Shown here: positions 12,801 through 21,585 of the stretch, one piece after another
Numbering within the stretch: the stretch's first letter is position 1
Layout of the letters: the number at the start of each line of letters is the position of its first letter
Source: Blastocladiella emersonii ATCC 22665
Lineage: Eukaryota; Blastocladiomycota; Blastocladiomycetes; Blastocladiales; Blastocladiaceae
Length of the DNA stretch: 64,000 nt
Direction: 5' to 3'
Assembly: GCA_025594325.1 (NCBI GenBank)
Contig: JANHCV010000002.1
Span: forward strand, 186,001-250,000
Notes under the pieces: generated by a model
Told to the model about the DNA's origin: nothing
What the model saw: only the letters and a program-made list of their open reading frames with translations
Database searches by the model: none
Program-made: the position numbers and the translations under genes

Positions 12801-15258
12801 GCTCAAGGCCGTGTCGCTGCAGATCCTCGGCGTCAAGGTCGCGCCCGACACCAAGACGCTGGCGCTCGCGCTCCGCGTCCAGGTGTACGACACGCCGCAG
12901 CTCGCGCAGGTGATTGCCAAGGTCGCGGGCGACATTGCCGGCGGCAACCTGAACCAGGCCATCACGGTGACGGGCGTTTCGGTCGGTGTTTCGGCCGAGG
13001 ACTCGATCCGCACCTTTGCCAAGATCGCGCTCCCGATCAACCTCGCGCCGGTCCTCGGCGCCGCGCCCGCGATCCCGGCCGACGTGGCCAAGGACCCCAA
13101 CTCGCTGCTGGCCAAGCTCAACCCGAAGCTCGGCGAGATCAAGCTCGTGACGCTGCCCGAGCGCGTGATTGCCCTCACGGCCAAGGCGTCGTTCTCGAAC
13201 CCGCTGCCCGTCAACGTCGACCTCGGGTTCCTGAGCGTCGGCATCGGCATGGACGGCGAGCGCATCGCCGACATTCGCCTGCGCGGCTTCAAGATGGCGC
13301 CCGGCGACAACGGCATCAACCTCGACCTGTCGGTGCAGCTCGCGCAGGGCGACGCGGCCAAGGTCGGCGGCGCCATCATGGACGTGCTGCAGGGCAAGCT
13401 CGACGGCCACCGCATCACGGTGCTTGGCCTCGAACTAGGATCGAGCGAGCAGAACCACATTCGCGCGCTCGGCCTCGCCCGCATCGAGCTCCCCGTTGCG
13501 CGCCTGACCACGCCCGAGGCGATTGGCAAGTTCCGCGCCTCGCTCCCCGGCCTGATCGCTGGCGGTGCTGGCAACGGCAATTCGACGGCCTCGCCGCTCG
13601 CGCTGTCCGACGTCAAGATCAACATGCAGTCGCCCGGCCCGATCATCATCCAGATCGCCGGCGAGCTCAAGACGCCCACGAGCGTCGACGTCGACGTTGG
13701 CTTCGTGCAGGCCGCGTTTGCGCTCGGCCCCGACCCGAACTCGATGCCGAACCCGCCGCTCGTTGGCCTGCAGGTCCGCGGGCTCAAGGTCGGCGGCAAC
13801 AAGCTCGGCCTGGTCCTCGTCGTGAACCCGTACGACACGGAGGCCAACCAGAACCTGGTCGCGGCGCTCGTGGCGTCGCTCCTTGGCGGCAAGGAGCTGC
13901 CCGACGTGACCGCGTTCGCGGCCGGCCTCTCGATCGGCGCGAGCGACTCGGACAAGTCGGACATTCTGTCGCGCACCGCGCTCGCGCTGCCCGTCAAGGC
14001 GCTCGTCAAGGGCCCGATTGCCCTGCCCAAGCCTGGTAGTGGCGGTGCGGCGGCCATGCCCAAGATCAACCCGACCGACATTTCGGTCTCGATTGAGAAC
14101 AAGTACACGGTCCGCATCGGCGCCAAGATCGCCATCAACAACCCGACGCCCGTCTCGGCGGTCGTGGGCTACGTGGCGGCCAACATCGAGGTCAACGGCC
14201 TGCTGTTCGGCAACTTTGCCATCGACAAGCCGATTGCGATCGGCAAGGGCGACAACACGCTCGACCTGTCGCTGGCCATCAACCTGAACCAGGACCCCAA
14301 GCTCGAGGACGCGGTCGCGGGTCTCGTCAAGGCGCTGCTCGGCGGCGAGCTCAAGGGCATCGACGCTGGCGTGTCCGGGCTCGTCATTGGCGCCAACAAG
14401 GACGCGGCGACCAAGCTGCTGTCCAAGGCGTCCATCAAGCAGACGGTGAGCCTCGAGGGCGCGCCCAAGCCCGAGGTCCCCGCCGTGAAGCTCGACCGCG
14501 TCGTGGCGGCCATCACGCCCGCGGGTCTCGACGCGTCGGTCCCGATCGTGCTGCCCTTCAAGTTCTCGCTCGCGGGCATCAAGGACCTGAACGTGGACGT
14601 GTTCGCCGGCGGCAACCCGATGCTGCACGCGGCCATTGGCGGGCTCGCGGCCGACAAGTCGGACCGCCTCACGCTCAAGGCCGTGACCACGGTCAACGCG
14701 CAGGTGGCCGCGCCCGCGCTCAACGGCGTGTACGAGGCCATCAAGGCCGGCAAGCCGATCCAGGGCCTGTCGGTCGGCGGCGTCAACCTCGCCCTGTCCA
14801 ACGGCGAGACCTTCTCGCTGCTGTCCAAGATCTCGGCGTCGATGCCGCCCAAGACGATCGCCGACCTCCAGTTCGAGGTCAAGCTCCACAACGCCTTCAA
14901 GGGCGAGATGGACACCAAGACGCTGCTCGACATCCCGATCCCCATGGAGCTGACGGCGGGCAACCTGTTCTTCGAGGTGCACTCGCCGCGCGGCAAGACG
15001 GGCAACGTGAACCGGCGCCTCATCGTGCGCAGCGAGGACAAGGGCTTCATCGTCCGGATCAAGTCCACGCTCGGCTGGGACCTCATCGAGATGGGCAAGG
15101 TCGTTGCCAACATGGAGAGCGAGATGAAGTTCTTGAAGAAGTTCGACCTCAAGACGCTCGACAACAAGCCGGTGCCGTGGTTCAACACCGTGGCCAACGG
15201 CATCAACGTCCGCCTGACCCCGAAGTGGGCCAAGTTCGACTCGCCCGACGATCTCTAA
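3853..15258 (+). CDS. giant membrane-anchored LEA_2/DUF3712-like repeat protein
   Basis: About 3,776 residues. The ATG at 3853 has a perfect context (gccaccATGG); the frame is open upstream but looks like leader. One 75-bp in-frame intron (4643-4717, GTACGT...CTAG, phase 1) joins PLPG to FLGEKMPED. Residues ~1-75 are polar with a basic stretch (RTRRRK), followed by one strong membrane segment at ~76-100 (ACCLSFFLVLILFVVIAYFA). This predicts a type II protein with a huge lumenal or extracellular part. The rest is more than 20 tandem beta-rich repeats of ~150 residues. Each has a core like NPLPVSVDIGYL, then a GL/GLK motif, a helical segment, and an ending like VTGxxFGxSxxD. That pattern resembles LEA14/WHy folds and fungal DUF3712. 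The function is unknown; a structural or lipid-facing role is only inference. The final ~120 residues are less repeat-like. Confidence 0.88.
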   Translation: MVAASDAHVAPAGVNHAETVDIYVRNVNDAGTADPRELDDRDDIVRSGAKGSAGAAAVATPTGWRGLLRTRRRKVLACCLSFFLVLILFVVIAYFAIVPNIVRGKFAKSQLFLYQNSVDVDLYANSPQVNVKMDSELFVYGTDIETKFDPETWVVKTGDGVTIVDELPMPAKTTYIDKRYNMVMDAPVKLGNLDKLGELLRMLSSPEGISDAVGNIEIHTKMGVTLFGMHLYSNLDAVKKYDLRGLSFAKIFDNMLTGKPLPGCTFALYSLVDLLDLTTHTRIAPKQLVLGEKMPEDPTLAKYPRPAPRKADPLQVKSVVMTTNDKGFSVTADLDYDNPTPFATNIGGLSLVVKLYDTPVLRIGVRDVNLVRGKGSMKPSLDLELLEDYPKIGDLLRNAVVDFMGKGTLPVAIAGPINLLAKENASAGAKVVPAEWMNKATAPLAITIPPALIAKATAGDAKDANKSAASAAPSLLSQLGIKVGLAMDADKITVPVKVTLPKSLSLPQLKLDYNLGVNLYADAAKFLGISVNDLQIAKPKDTDSGNVASTTIVLTPDNSAPAAAGIAKFVENVLYSDSIAQLTVKDIAVTPAAKDAAECKWCTALFAKLDFPLPIQSVPLKKTLIDLVSKPAAPAAAAGASSAPGIKINGIDIKQEADSPAITVTADLDLAAPIAMIDTVNVPFAKVDFQVDDATAVTVSLPSGVQVNGDSAKLKVAVRATFGNSADVQTKIAALVSRFLGTQDGASKLAVTGVAFGAADKPFKTFELVNVHLTTDDVKEILAAKPASGPGLVLPPGLIKPTGVDVAMTAANTIMASVSAQIMNPFPISASIGSLSLSALLNDQTLVTVTLPPLAISASGTNALELKDIKIELGTSDALPPMIADLVGKVLAKQPLTGTVGVTGINLGAPASGKPEATIQTLARVRITKDLAALAAAPASSAGSVLDTSALIPAGGLALPTPKLVSASVATKEGATLALGVALDIANPLPVSVKIPFIGLSVGLDNAGEVAGVSIEGLDLKRGTGRLALTVTLRMNNDEAVQNRVAQVVAQALAGQNVDGALIISRILLGVSPSETTKLLSAVSVPVPLASLVNGAGSLGAGNNPDAPSPLSGALAGFDKPEIKNIRVATLDGGRVAVSLAAAFNNPLPVSVDIGYLALQTRVSGAPFIGISASGIKVAAGGANNLELTVNLDFASGEDTQVAVKNLVTELLYLKEWKSTVGVGSLVLGVNDKDTIRTLSRVNVDLPVTTFVTPAKLAELTAGLGKSSGSSGSGASPLAMLKDLSVDVQRGDRINVKTTLALALPVSLDIGFVSVTARLNRIAAAVLQLNGLKTGDKPELAVNLDITIQDSDALASVIAGLVRDVVAKKPELPYLVGITALRFGKDPAKPIDTFARVEADLPLAMLGLPGKSTDGAPSPLAGLVKLNGIKDVKVATKGGKRVQADLVANLGLPFKVSLNVPVIMVRVRVDDTQIVTVQTGVSLKPDSADLALSVGVTFDDNDKTQGMVAALVQQVLGGKGGDVASQLIVTGIEVGAASDDTITAFAKVEVAVPLRDLLKGGLPSLPASGGNSTASPVALSDVKVEAKTGAVVDVSLKAALGFAFPVTVDVGYIAATIGLNRNDMVVLSVSGLQASPATKELALTISAKFLTSDALSGDLSATAGAVLRKLAGDSIDVPGSVSVGGIVFGVSASDNIALLSKVFVDLRVADLLAKLPAGGAGGDAPKLLGGVSNITVAALPGDVIKAGLVAQINLPMKLDVNIPYIGVGAALDNVLLARVAVEGLRITPQSNNVAINLSVLIEDKEEAQNKIADVVKAILYSKDPVPNFAVVTGFEFGLSPTDRVTTFSAVKAGAKVADLVNKVKEIVSAPPTAGAPSLIAGVRDIAVDVKPGATVEVGLTAELAQALPLSLDIGFVTATLGLNKSPLVTLTLGAIKASPASKDLSLKLSAKFYESAELGADLKALVLAVLKKSELTGYVSVANFALGAKPDDNVALFSRAVVALPIGTIMSKIPANGAGAGASLPMPKIKGFSNLRISSMPKDVLNATFGLGLELPFKASINVPFVGAALAIDTTPILKVGVSGLKVTPENSDLSLGVMVQFIDTPEAQAKIAALAQAIFVEKKPVESLLIVTGATVGVSAEDAVKTFQQVVVPLPIKDLVAQIGSGNGGIALPAPANGTALVSVKDVKVAAVSGGIVEASAVAALGVSFPVSVQVGYIGVNVGLNANTMVVLSVSNLDVSLQSKELAVKVSAKFLTSDSLSNDLSATVGAVLRKLSGEAVDVPGALSVGGLVFGSSESDNVALLSGVTVQKPVAELLAMLPTTPAQPDAPKLLGAISNVTVAATTGDVIAASLVAQINLPMKLDVNIPYIGVGAALDNQLLARVMVDGLRISPASNAVSVKVAVKFEDTDEAQNKVADVVKAVLFSKDPVNNFAVVTGFEFGLSPSDRVTTFASVKAGAKVADLVNKVKQIIAAPPAPGTPSLITGVKDIVVDVKPKNTVELGLTAQLAQALPLSLDIGYIGGVLGLNKNPLVALSIGAIRATPESKEISLKLSATLFESAELGADLRDLVLAVVKKTEVTGYLTVSRLALGVKPDDFIGTFSRAVVAVPMGTLVAAIPQQGSGASLPMPKLKGLRDLKVATLPNDVIQASFALGLDMPFKASLNLPFVGAAVAVDRTVIAKVGVSGIKITPENADLSLGVQVQIADTPEAQDMVAKLVRSVLFETNPITNILMITGVQLGISAEESIKTFQQVVVPIPLQDLVKDIPKGLPAIGGGDKPLPISAKDIKVAVRPGGAVDLSLVAVLNNLTFPADVNVGFVSATLGLNSHSLVTVAVDGLKVSPSTKELALAVSLQFSNADDIAADLAQLVDAVFNKKEVTGFAMITGAAFGASRQDNIALLSKAVVAIPLSQFSKQLGALPDALGQALAGVGKGPSPVQIKSLGVAAKENALIEVSTELALGIQIPVSVDVGFINVDAQLGPLKAVSLQILGVKVAPDTKTLALALRVQVYDTPQLAQVIAKVAGDIAGGNLNQAITVTGVSVGVSAEDSIRTFAKIALPINLAPVLGAAPAIPADVAKDPNSLLAKLNPKLGEIKLVTLPERVIALTAKASFSNPLPVNVDLGFLSVGIGMDGERIADIRLRGFKMAPGDNGINLDLSVQLAQGDAAKVGGAIMDVLQGKLDGHRITVLGLELGSSEQNHIRALGLARIELPVARLTTPEAIGKFRASLPGLIAGGAGNGNSTASPLALSDVKINMQSPGPIIIQIAGELKTPTSVDVDVGFVQAAFALGPDPNSMPNPPLVGLQVRGLKVGGNKLGLVLVVNPYDTEANQNLVAALVASLLGGKELPDVTAFAAGLSIGASDSDKSDILSRTALALPVKALVKGPIALPKPGSGGAAAMPKINPTDISVSIENKYTVRIGAKIAINNPTPVSAVVGYVAANIEVNGLLFGNFAIDKPIAIGKGDNTLDLSLAINLNQDPKLEDAVAGLVKALLGGELKGIDAGVSGLVIGANKDAATKLLSKASIKQTVSLEGAPKPEVPAVKLDRVVAAITPAGLDASVPIVLPFKFSLAGIKDLNVDVFAGGNPMLHAAIGGLAADKSDRLTLKAVTTVNAQVAAPALNGVYEAIKAGKPIQGLSVGGVNLALSNGETFSLLSKISASMPPKTIADLQFEVKLHNAFKGEMDTKTLLDIPIPMELTAGNLFFEVHSPRGKTGNVNRRLIVRSEDKGFIVRIKSTLGWDLIEMGKVVANMESEMKFLKKFDLKTLDNKPVPWFNTVANGINVRLTPKWAKFDSPDDL
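8590..12200 (+). repeat. internal tandem duplication of a four-repeat block (1,818-bp period)
   Basis: Within the giant gene, four successive repeats (about 8590-10400) are followed by four that match them in order. Anchors fall exactly 1,818 bp apart: 8725 and 10543, 9103 and 10921, 9571 and 11389. The last pair (10303 and 12115) is 1,812 bp apart, a two-codon loss. The second and sixth units share long exact protein stretches such as QINLPMKLDVNIPYIGVGAA. The block is 606 codons, so the duplication kept the frame. Confidence 0.85.
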
Positions 15259-15733
15259 GCAGCAGCAGCAGCAGCAGTGTGTTCCGTTTGTTTTCTTCCT
15301 TACAGTATTCCGTAGACGTCCCGAAAGAGTTTCTAAAATAGACGTCAAAAAACTTTTCTTTCCAATCCTCGCTTTCGCCGGTCTTGCTCTAATTCCTCAG
15401 CTCAGTTTCATGCTCCTCATTACCGTCGGCGGCCAAGGACACCGTGTCAGCGCGGTTGGCAGTGACCATGGTCGCCCGGCGGCGAGGAGGAGCGGTGGAG
15501 CGACCGCAGCGAGTTGTTTCAAGTTCGCGATGCGCCACTGTGGCGCAAGCTTTGATCCCGGTCCGATCCACCTGTCAACTCCGCTCACTGAACGGAAGCT
15601 GTGGCTTAAGAAGTAAACTCGTAAATAACACTCGCTTGAAAAGCTTTGCGAGCCGTGCGAAAGGTCGCACCGCACCCGCGCGCGAGCGGAAAACGGCTTT
15701 AATCGATGCACTCGGGCACAAGGCAAAACGCAA
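15259..15733. other. 3' region of the giant gene and intergenic DNA
   Basis: The stop codon is followed at once by a short CAG microsatellite (about 15259-15276), then T-rich sequence that may include the polyadenylation region. No gene is visible. The stretch ends where the left arm of inverted repeat IR1 begins. Confidence 0.5.
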
Positions 15734-16589
15734 AGCCCGCGCAACGAGATTGACGACCGGTTCCGGCACGTGTTTGCGCTCAACGCGTACCAGATCCAGG
15801 CCGACGTGCACGACGTGAGCTTCTACTACAAGAAGAAGACGGGGTTCCCGAAGCTCAAGGACTGGGGCGTGGCCGATCTCTCGGTGCGTTCGTTCGTTGT
15901 CTGGCTCGTGGACTTTGCTGCAGTGTGCGGCTGACTAACTCGCGTCTTGCACCACTGCGTCCCAGATTGCCGGCGAGGGCATCCACATCCACGCGGCGTT
16001 CGAGTACGACCGGCACGCGGCCAACCAGACGGTGGTCCCGCTGCGCGTGCAGGTCAACGTCGACGACATTCGCGTGACGCTGCACCACACCAAGCACGAG
16101 TACGGCTCTCTAACATCTCGTGTCTTGACCCGCTCGCTCGTGCGTTCCCCAAACTGATCCGCCCATGCTCGCCCACGCTCGCTCGCTCGCTCGCACAGCA
16201 CGCTGTACAAGCTGGTCGCGCCGGCCATCAAGTCGGCGATCCGCAAGGCCATCATCACCAACCTCGAGCAGACGGTGCTGTCGTGGCTGCTGTTCGCCGA
16301 CGCCCAGCTCACCACGTACAAGACGCCGTCGCGCCGGTTCCGCCCGGGCACCGCGCGCCGCGCGCCCTCGTTCATGCGCTCGTTTATTCCGGGCTTCCTG
16401 CGTGGCTACGGCGGCGGTGGGAGCGGCACCCACGGGCTGTACGGCCACGGCGGTCACGGCCACGGCGGTCACGGCCACGCTCACGCTCACGGACACGCTC
16501 ACACTCACGGACACGCTGAGTCGCACCGCCACGCGTCGCGGTCGCGCTCGCGTCACCGCGCGGCGGCGGCCCGCGAGGCCGAGGTTTAA
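15734..16589 (+). pseudogene. truncated 3' copy of the HAM1-like gene
   Basis: It is an exact inverted copy of the end of the gene at 22525-25440. It starts in the middle of that gene's exon 3, at the residues SPRNEIDD, without promoter or start codon. It keeps the introns 15887-15966 (GTGCGT...CCCAG) and 16100-16198 (GTACGG...ACAG) and the His-rich tail, and stops at 16587-16589. Upstream sequence is unrelated to the full gene, so the fragment is probably silent unless transcribed from an outside promoter. Confidence 0.85.
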
Positions 16590-17528
16590 GATCGATGGGC
16601 GGTCGCGCGGTCGCGCGTTCGAGAGAATACCCCCTGTACCCGAAGCTGTTGTTGTTGCTGTTGCTGTTGCTGTCGCGAGAGCGAGAGTGAGTCGAGTTGA
16701 GTGTATGATATGATTATTGCCGAGCAATGGAAGACTCAGATTGTGTCGCCGGTTCTGCATGCTCCACTCCACGGTCGCTTAACGGCCTCGGTCCGCGCCA
16801 CGGTCGCTGAACGGCTGCTCGTTCTTGCGACGCGCTCTCGTTCGCCACTTGGCTGTGCCGTAACTCAGGCTAGAAGCTCACGGCTTTGCCGACAATGTAA
16901 GTCGGAGAGGCTGCCGGTAGCAGGCAGCGCAGCAGAAGTCAGAGCGTAGTTCTGCGCTCTGCGCCTAGTTTGGTCGCTGCGTGCGGACATGTGCAAGAAC
17001 GTTGAAGAATGAAGAAACCCCCACGCGTCGTTTTTGATTGTCCAATGCTGTTTCATGTATTTATTATGCGAAGTAGCGAGGTTTTTCGGAACGGCCGGGG
17101 AGTGTGGAGAGTGCCTTCAAAGTGGCTGTGCGCCCTGCACGCCGAAGCGCGTTTCAGCCTCGCGTGACCGCGTTGCTCATGTCAACTCTTCGGCAGACCT
17201 CTCCTCCCCATGATCGGTAGTCGCCTCTAGGTTGCTACTTACCCATGGTAACTCTCACCCTGCACGACCGTGTTTCGGTAGCGCGTTGGAGGGCAATCCA
17301 AGGTCGTCCTCGCTTGTGTGAAGGAACGGGCAAGGATCCAGCCGAAAAGCGAGCATTCAAGGGTGAAGCTCCCGACATTGAACTCGATTATATTCAGGCT
17401 CTGTAAATTCACATTCGAATCCCGTCATAGCCGTTTCGTGCCGAACGCGACCCTCCGGTCCAATGTCAACAGCGTACACGAAGTCAAATTGTATTAATAT
17501 GCGTGGCACATCCTCGTCCACGGCCCAC
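16590..17528. other. intergenic DNA inside the IR1 left arm
   Basis: It lies between two convergent gene ends, is visibly less GC-rich than the flanks, and contains a short (GTT/GCT)n run near 16648-16672. No open frame with family features was seen. A TTCGAATCC string near 17413 resembles a tRNA B box, but no cloverleaf can be built around it. The same sequence occurs inverted at 21586-22524. Confidence 0.5.
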
Positions 17529-19858
17529 CTACCGCTTCGCCGCATTTTCCTTAATGTTCTTCCACGCCTCGGCGGAAATACCCGACGCAGTCTCGACTTC
17601 GGGGTGCACGCGGCGCAGAAACTCGATCGCAACTTCGCCGTACCCGTGCGCGAGTAGGTCCTTTGCCGCGCCGCACGCAAGCGGCAGCGGTACCACGCGC
17701 GCAATAATTGACTCGGCGCCAGTAACTGACGCGAACGAGGCCCAGACCCAGCTGGGCGTCCGCGGGTGCCAGTCGATAACGCGCGTCGCGACAAACTCGG
17801 CGTCGTGGCGGACGAGGTCCTGGAAGATGGCCTGCGCATACCTGGCAATCCGCCACCCGTCGTACCACTCGCTGGACCCGCCCGTCAGCTTCCACGCGTT
17901 GCGGTACCCGTAGTGCGCGCGGAGCACGGCCTCGAGCGGCGACCGCGGCAGCCGCGCGCTTGCAACGAGGAGGTCCGGGAACGCGGCGAGCAGCATCTTG
18001 ATGGCGCCCGCGGCGGAGTTGCGACGCGTCGCCGTTTCGGACTCGCCAAAGTATAGATGAAGCGACCGCGGATCGTGTTCCGAGTCCATGTCCGGCCCAT
18101 CGCGCTCCCGCCGCGTCGTGACGGGAACGCTGGCGCACACCACGATGAGGATGATGGCGATGGCCGTGCGACGGTCAACAGCCGCGTCGTCGATACCCGC
18201 GAGATCGGCAAGTATCTGCGCGGCCGTGAGATGCATCGCGCTTGCCGCAGGTTCTCGAGAGACGGGGACGGCGGCGGCGGCAGCGTCTTCATTGGCCGAA
18301 AGCGGGGCAATTAAGTAAGCGACGAGAGGCTCGAATCCGCCCCTGGTCACGCAATTGTCGCTGGTGATGGAGCTGAGGAGGAGCTGCCACAGCAGCGGTC
18401 GAACGTGGGTCGGGAGCGCCGTGGCAAACTGCCATCCGAGAAAAGTGTCCCAGGTCGCGGACTCGAAATGAGGGCGGATCAGATCGGCAGGTTCCAGCCC
18501 AGCAAGAGTGCCAAGTTCGAGCGCGGCGGCCCCGTACTTGACGCGGCCAAGCGGATCGCGGATGAACATTTTCATGGCTACAGTAGGTCATTGGTCAAGG
18601 GGATACTGACATCATTGCGCGTGGGCACTGTATGCCCGCGGATATACATACCATGGCGAGCAAGGGGCCCGAAACGGCGTGGTGGGACCCACGTCTTGAC
18701 CAGGTCGCAATCCAGACCGGTCGACTTGCCATAACCAAGCACGAGAACCGCCCAAAGGTCGAGGCCGATCAAGTTGAGCTCGTCGAGCCAGTGGACCGCA
18801 GGCACGTCACGCGGGTCCGAGAGGAAGAAAACCTGGCGCTCAATGCAATCGCGTAGCTGCTGGTCCTGCAAATCAACGCGTCCGTGGTCGAGTCGCCGAA
18901 AAATCTCGACGAAGCGGCCAAATCGCGTCAGGTCGGATTGATTTGTCTCTGGAACCATCGGTTGACTGTTCATTCGTTCCGCCTGGCCTAGCAGAGCGAC
19001 GAAGGAAAGCGTGGTATCGCCATTTTTGAGCCCGTCCCACCCGATGCCCTCGAGCCATTGAATCGTTTCGATGACGCGGTCTGGTGCGTAGCAAGGCCAG
19101 TGTGCGGTTGCCACAAGCAGATGCTGCCCGCCAGACGAGCTGAAAAAGTCGACTAGCTCGGATGTCGTCACGCCGTAGTTGGTCCCGTTTTCACCGAGCA
19201 AGAGCTTGGTGGCAGGAACATTCCACTGCATCACTGCAGCAACCGCAAGCGCTGCAGCAAATGTCGCGAGCTCGTCGCCTGATCGTTGCGCGAGGTAGCA
19301 GGGGTCACGACGACGACCACATAGTGGATTTTGGAGACCGAGTTGAATCACGCTAAGCCAGTCAAGGTGTTTCCGCTTCTTCGTAAGCAGATCGGGCTGC
19401 AGGCCGAGCAAGAGGTCGAGCGTCATGCGCAGATGTTCGAGATCACCGATGTGGAGAAAGAAGTCGGCGAGGACAAAGCCTTCGGGACTGGCGCCGAACG
19501 ACGAGTTCGCCAAGGGACGACAGATCGAGGACAAAACGCTTGCCGTGAATGGGTGCTTGAGAGGGCTACTGCGGCCGTGGTGCGCTGCTACGAGATGTCG
19601 CAAGTACGCGGCCAGTGGAATCTGCGACAGTTTGACGTCACCCGAATCAAAGTAGGCTAGGGGCGGAATGTAGCCGCTCTTGCGCATCTTCGGTATCCCA
19701 CGGTGTATCCAGGAACGCCGGACCGAAGTCTCGCCGGTCGCAAGTGCCAGCATCCGCGAGGCAGCTGGAACAGCTGAAGCCGGCTTAGCTAGGGCGATCA
19801 CGCGTTCATAAATATCTTGCGGCAAGTCCATGGGCTCCATTTTTCTCGCTTCATACAT
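17529..19858 (-). CDS. unknown helical protein, possible F-box-like N terminus
   Basis: Two exons are supported: 19858-18652 and 18577-17529, joined over a 74-bp intron with a textbook donor (GTATGT) and acceptor (CTGTAG), phase 1; together they give 751 residues. The start is the ATG of MYEARKMEPMDLPQD; MEPMDLPQD a few codons later is an alternative. LPQDIYERVIALA at the N terminus resembles an F-box beginning, but the match is weak. The rest looks alpha-helical and Leu/Ala-rich without signal peptide or catalytic motif. The last ~90 codons lie inside IR1 and have an exact second copy at 21311-21585. A GACGCGTC site lies 55 bp upstream of the start. I do not recognise the family. Confidence 0.7.
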
Positions 19859-20154
19859 GGATGCGAGATGTACTGGGTGGATGAGATATCTCGGGGCACT
19901 GTGGGAGTGGGCGACGCGTCGCGTTTTCGAGTGGCGCAAAGCATCAGGTGATGTCCCGCGCCGATGAGTGCCGCGTCCTCGGGATGCCTCGGGCGTGTCC
20001 CCAAAAATGCGTGCAATTCGTGAACCTTTTTTACTTGAGCCACCTAGACGCTTCGCGTCTGGTCTTCGATGGAGAGCTAAAACCCTTCGTCACGTTGGAG
20101 CAATGGGTCGCGCGGGAGACCCGGCGTACTGAAAATCGTACGAGTCGTTTGATG
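19859..20154. promoter_or_regulatory. short intergenic region upstream of the unknown gene
   Basis: It contains the palindrome GACGCGTC at 19913-19920, about 55 bp before the start at 19858 (minus strand). It then runs into the 3' end of the gene remnant ending at 20155. Confidence 0.45.
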
Positions 20155-21310
20155 TCACGTCCCATCATCAAATTTCCTGCTCCACTGCTGCTCTAGCAGC
20201 TCCGCGGCGCAATCGAGCTCATGAAACCGCTTGGATAGCTCGCCAGCAGCGACGCCCGCGAGGTGGAGCCACCGCATCGCCTGGTACAGCAGCAGCGGCG
20301 CGGACCTGTACGAAAAGATCCCGGTGGCCGCCGTGTGCAGGAACAGCGCGGTCATAGTCTCGGGAATCTCCATGGTGTTGCCCGACATGTGGTACGCTAG
20401 CGAAAGGAGCTTCTTGTGGCCGCGCGAGGTCGAGTCGTCCTGCGCGCCGAAGCGATCGTGGCGCGCCTTTAACGCGGCGACGATGGCGCCGTGGTTTTCG
20501 ATGACTTTGCGCGCCTTGGTTGAGTACTTGGTCGCGCAGAAGGCAACGAGCGATGTGCCGAACGCTGCGAGGATGCGCAGGTCCATGATCTTCACCACAA
20601 CGTGCAGTAAGTGTTGAGCCAGCAGGTGATCATCTATGGCGTTGGCGGACGCGGTCGGTGAGTTACACATCAACGTCGGCTAGCTGCCGCTCCTGGCCGA
20701 AGTACTCATAAATTCCGTACCTAGCCTCGAAACCCGCAATGTACGATGAGGATGCACTCGCGCGGGAAGACATAGCAGGACACCTTGCTCTCGCCGTCCT
20801 TGTCCTTGCTGCGACATTTCGTACAGCTCAAGAGGTGGGGGTTCACATGCATCTGGTTAAGACGCAGCAGCTTGGTTAGCTGGATGACGCGCACGTTTTG
20901 AACCTCGGACAGCCCGCTGGTCTGCTTGGAAAAGAAGCTGATGTACGCACTGGTGCACAGCTCGCGCTGCTCGTCTGTGGCGAGGTTAGTGATAGCGAGC
21001 TCGAGGTAGTGGTGGAGGAGCTGGTCGGACGTGAGGGCGTGGACACGCGTTGCTGTCGCACATCAGAAACTGGAGGAACCGACGCGTCGCCCGCTTTGGG
21101 TGTGGTGCGCGACTCGTACGCGGCCATGGTGGCGGCGCAGACAGCCGCGACCGGCGGTGGTACGTTGGTCTTGGCGCGGTGGGGAGTACGTGGCCGGGAT
21201 TTCAATGGCCACGAGGTTTGAGGCGCACGACATGCCGTCGTCGTGTACAAGAGGACACGGAAGGTTCTTGACGAACGGGTGCTTGCTGATCGCGAAGCTG
21301 CCGCTTAGCA
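20155..21310 (-). pseudogene. degraded or truncated gene remnant with a Cys-rich segment
   Basis: Protein-like pieces occur in order on the minus strand, in more than one frame. About 21310-21182 reads GSFAISKHPFVKNLPCPL and onward. About 21040-20756 includes a CTKCRSKDKDG...VSCYVF segment that could be a metal site. About 20750-20666 reads YIAGFEARYGIYEYFGQE. The last, 20640-20155, is a 160-residue helical stretch ending WSRKFDDGT. A frame change is needed between the second and third pieces without a clear intron, and the 5' end is cut off at the IR1 boundary (21311). I read this as a decaying gene; a spliced gene with unusual introns is the alternative. Confidence 0.5.
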
Positions 21311-21585
21311 ACGCCGAGTTTGTCGCGACGCGCGTTATCGACTGGCACCCGCGGACGCCCAGCTGGGTCTGGGCCTCGTTCGCGTCAGTTACTGGCGCCG
21401 AGTCAATTATTGCGCGCGTGGTACCGCTGCCGCTTGCGTGCGGCGCGGCAAAGGACCTACTCGCGCACGGGTACGGCGAAGTTGCGATCGAGTTTCTGCG
21501 CCGCGTGCACCCCGAAGTCGAGACTGCGTCGGGTATTTCCGCCGAGGCGTGGAAGAACATTAAGGAAAATGCGGCGAAGCGGTAG
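21311..21585 (+). pseudogene. promoterless 3' copy of the unknown gene at 17529-19858
   Basis: It encodes the same last ~90 residues (from AEFVATRVIDWHPR to NIKENAAKR and stop) as the intact minus-strand gene, in inverted orientation. The frame is open upstream to 21031, but that part is unrelated. Confidence 0.85.

Larger units (their letters stand above)
15734..17803. repeat. IR1 left arm (2,070 bp)
   Basis: It matches 21311-23380 in reverse complement: paired positions always sum to 39114 and all mirrored open frames have the same length and translation, so no indel is present. The outer edge is at 15734 (a at 15733 against c); the inner edge is at 17803. The arm contains the last three exon parts of the HAM1-like gene (plus strand), a ~940-bp intergenic stretch, and the 3' end of the minus-strand gene at 17529-19858. 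The spacer is 3,507 bp. Confidence 0.93.
17804..21310. other. IR1 spacer (potentially invertible segment)
   Basis: Single-copy DNA between the IR1 arms. It holds the 5' four fifths of the unknown gene at 17529-19858 and degraded gene pieces at 20155-21310. Recombination between the arms would flip it and rejoin the unknown gene to the other, identical copy of its 3' end. Confidence 0.6.

Noticed and set aside
5574-13410. Very long minus-strand open frames antisense to the giant gene (5574-9137 and 9808-13410)
   Set aside because: They are shadows of the strongly C/G-ending plus-strand codons; compositions are Ser/Thr or Arg/Val/Asp strings without domains, and the plus strand is clearly coding.
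16435-16515. Short direct repeats that could suggest a CRISPR-like array
   Set aside because: They are His/Gly codon repeats in the HAM1 tail, with no spacers, in a eukaryotic genome.
17408-17422. B-box-like TTCGAATCC in IR1 (also in the other arm)
   Set aside because: Lacks the leading GG and no cloverleaf could be formed.
18578-19939. 453-codon minus-strand frame as a separate gene
   Set aside because: It ends in a perfect GTATGT...TGTAG intron that joins it in frame to the next exon, so it is exon 1 of the gene at 17529-19858.
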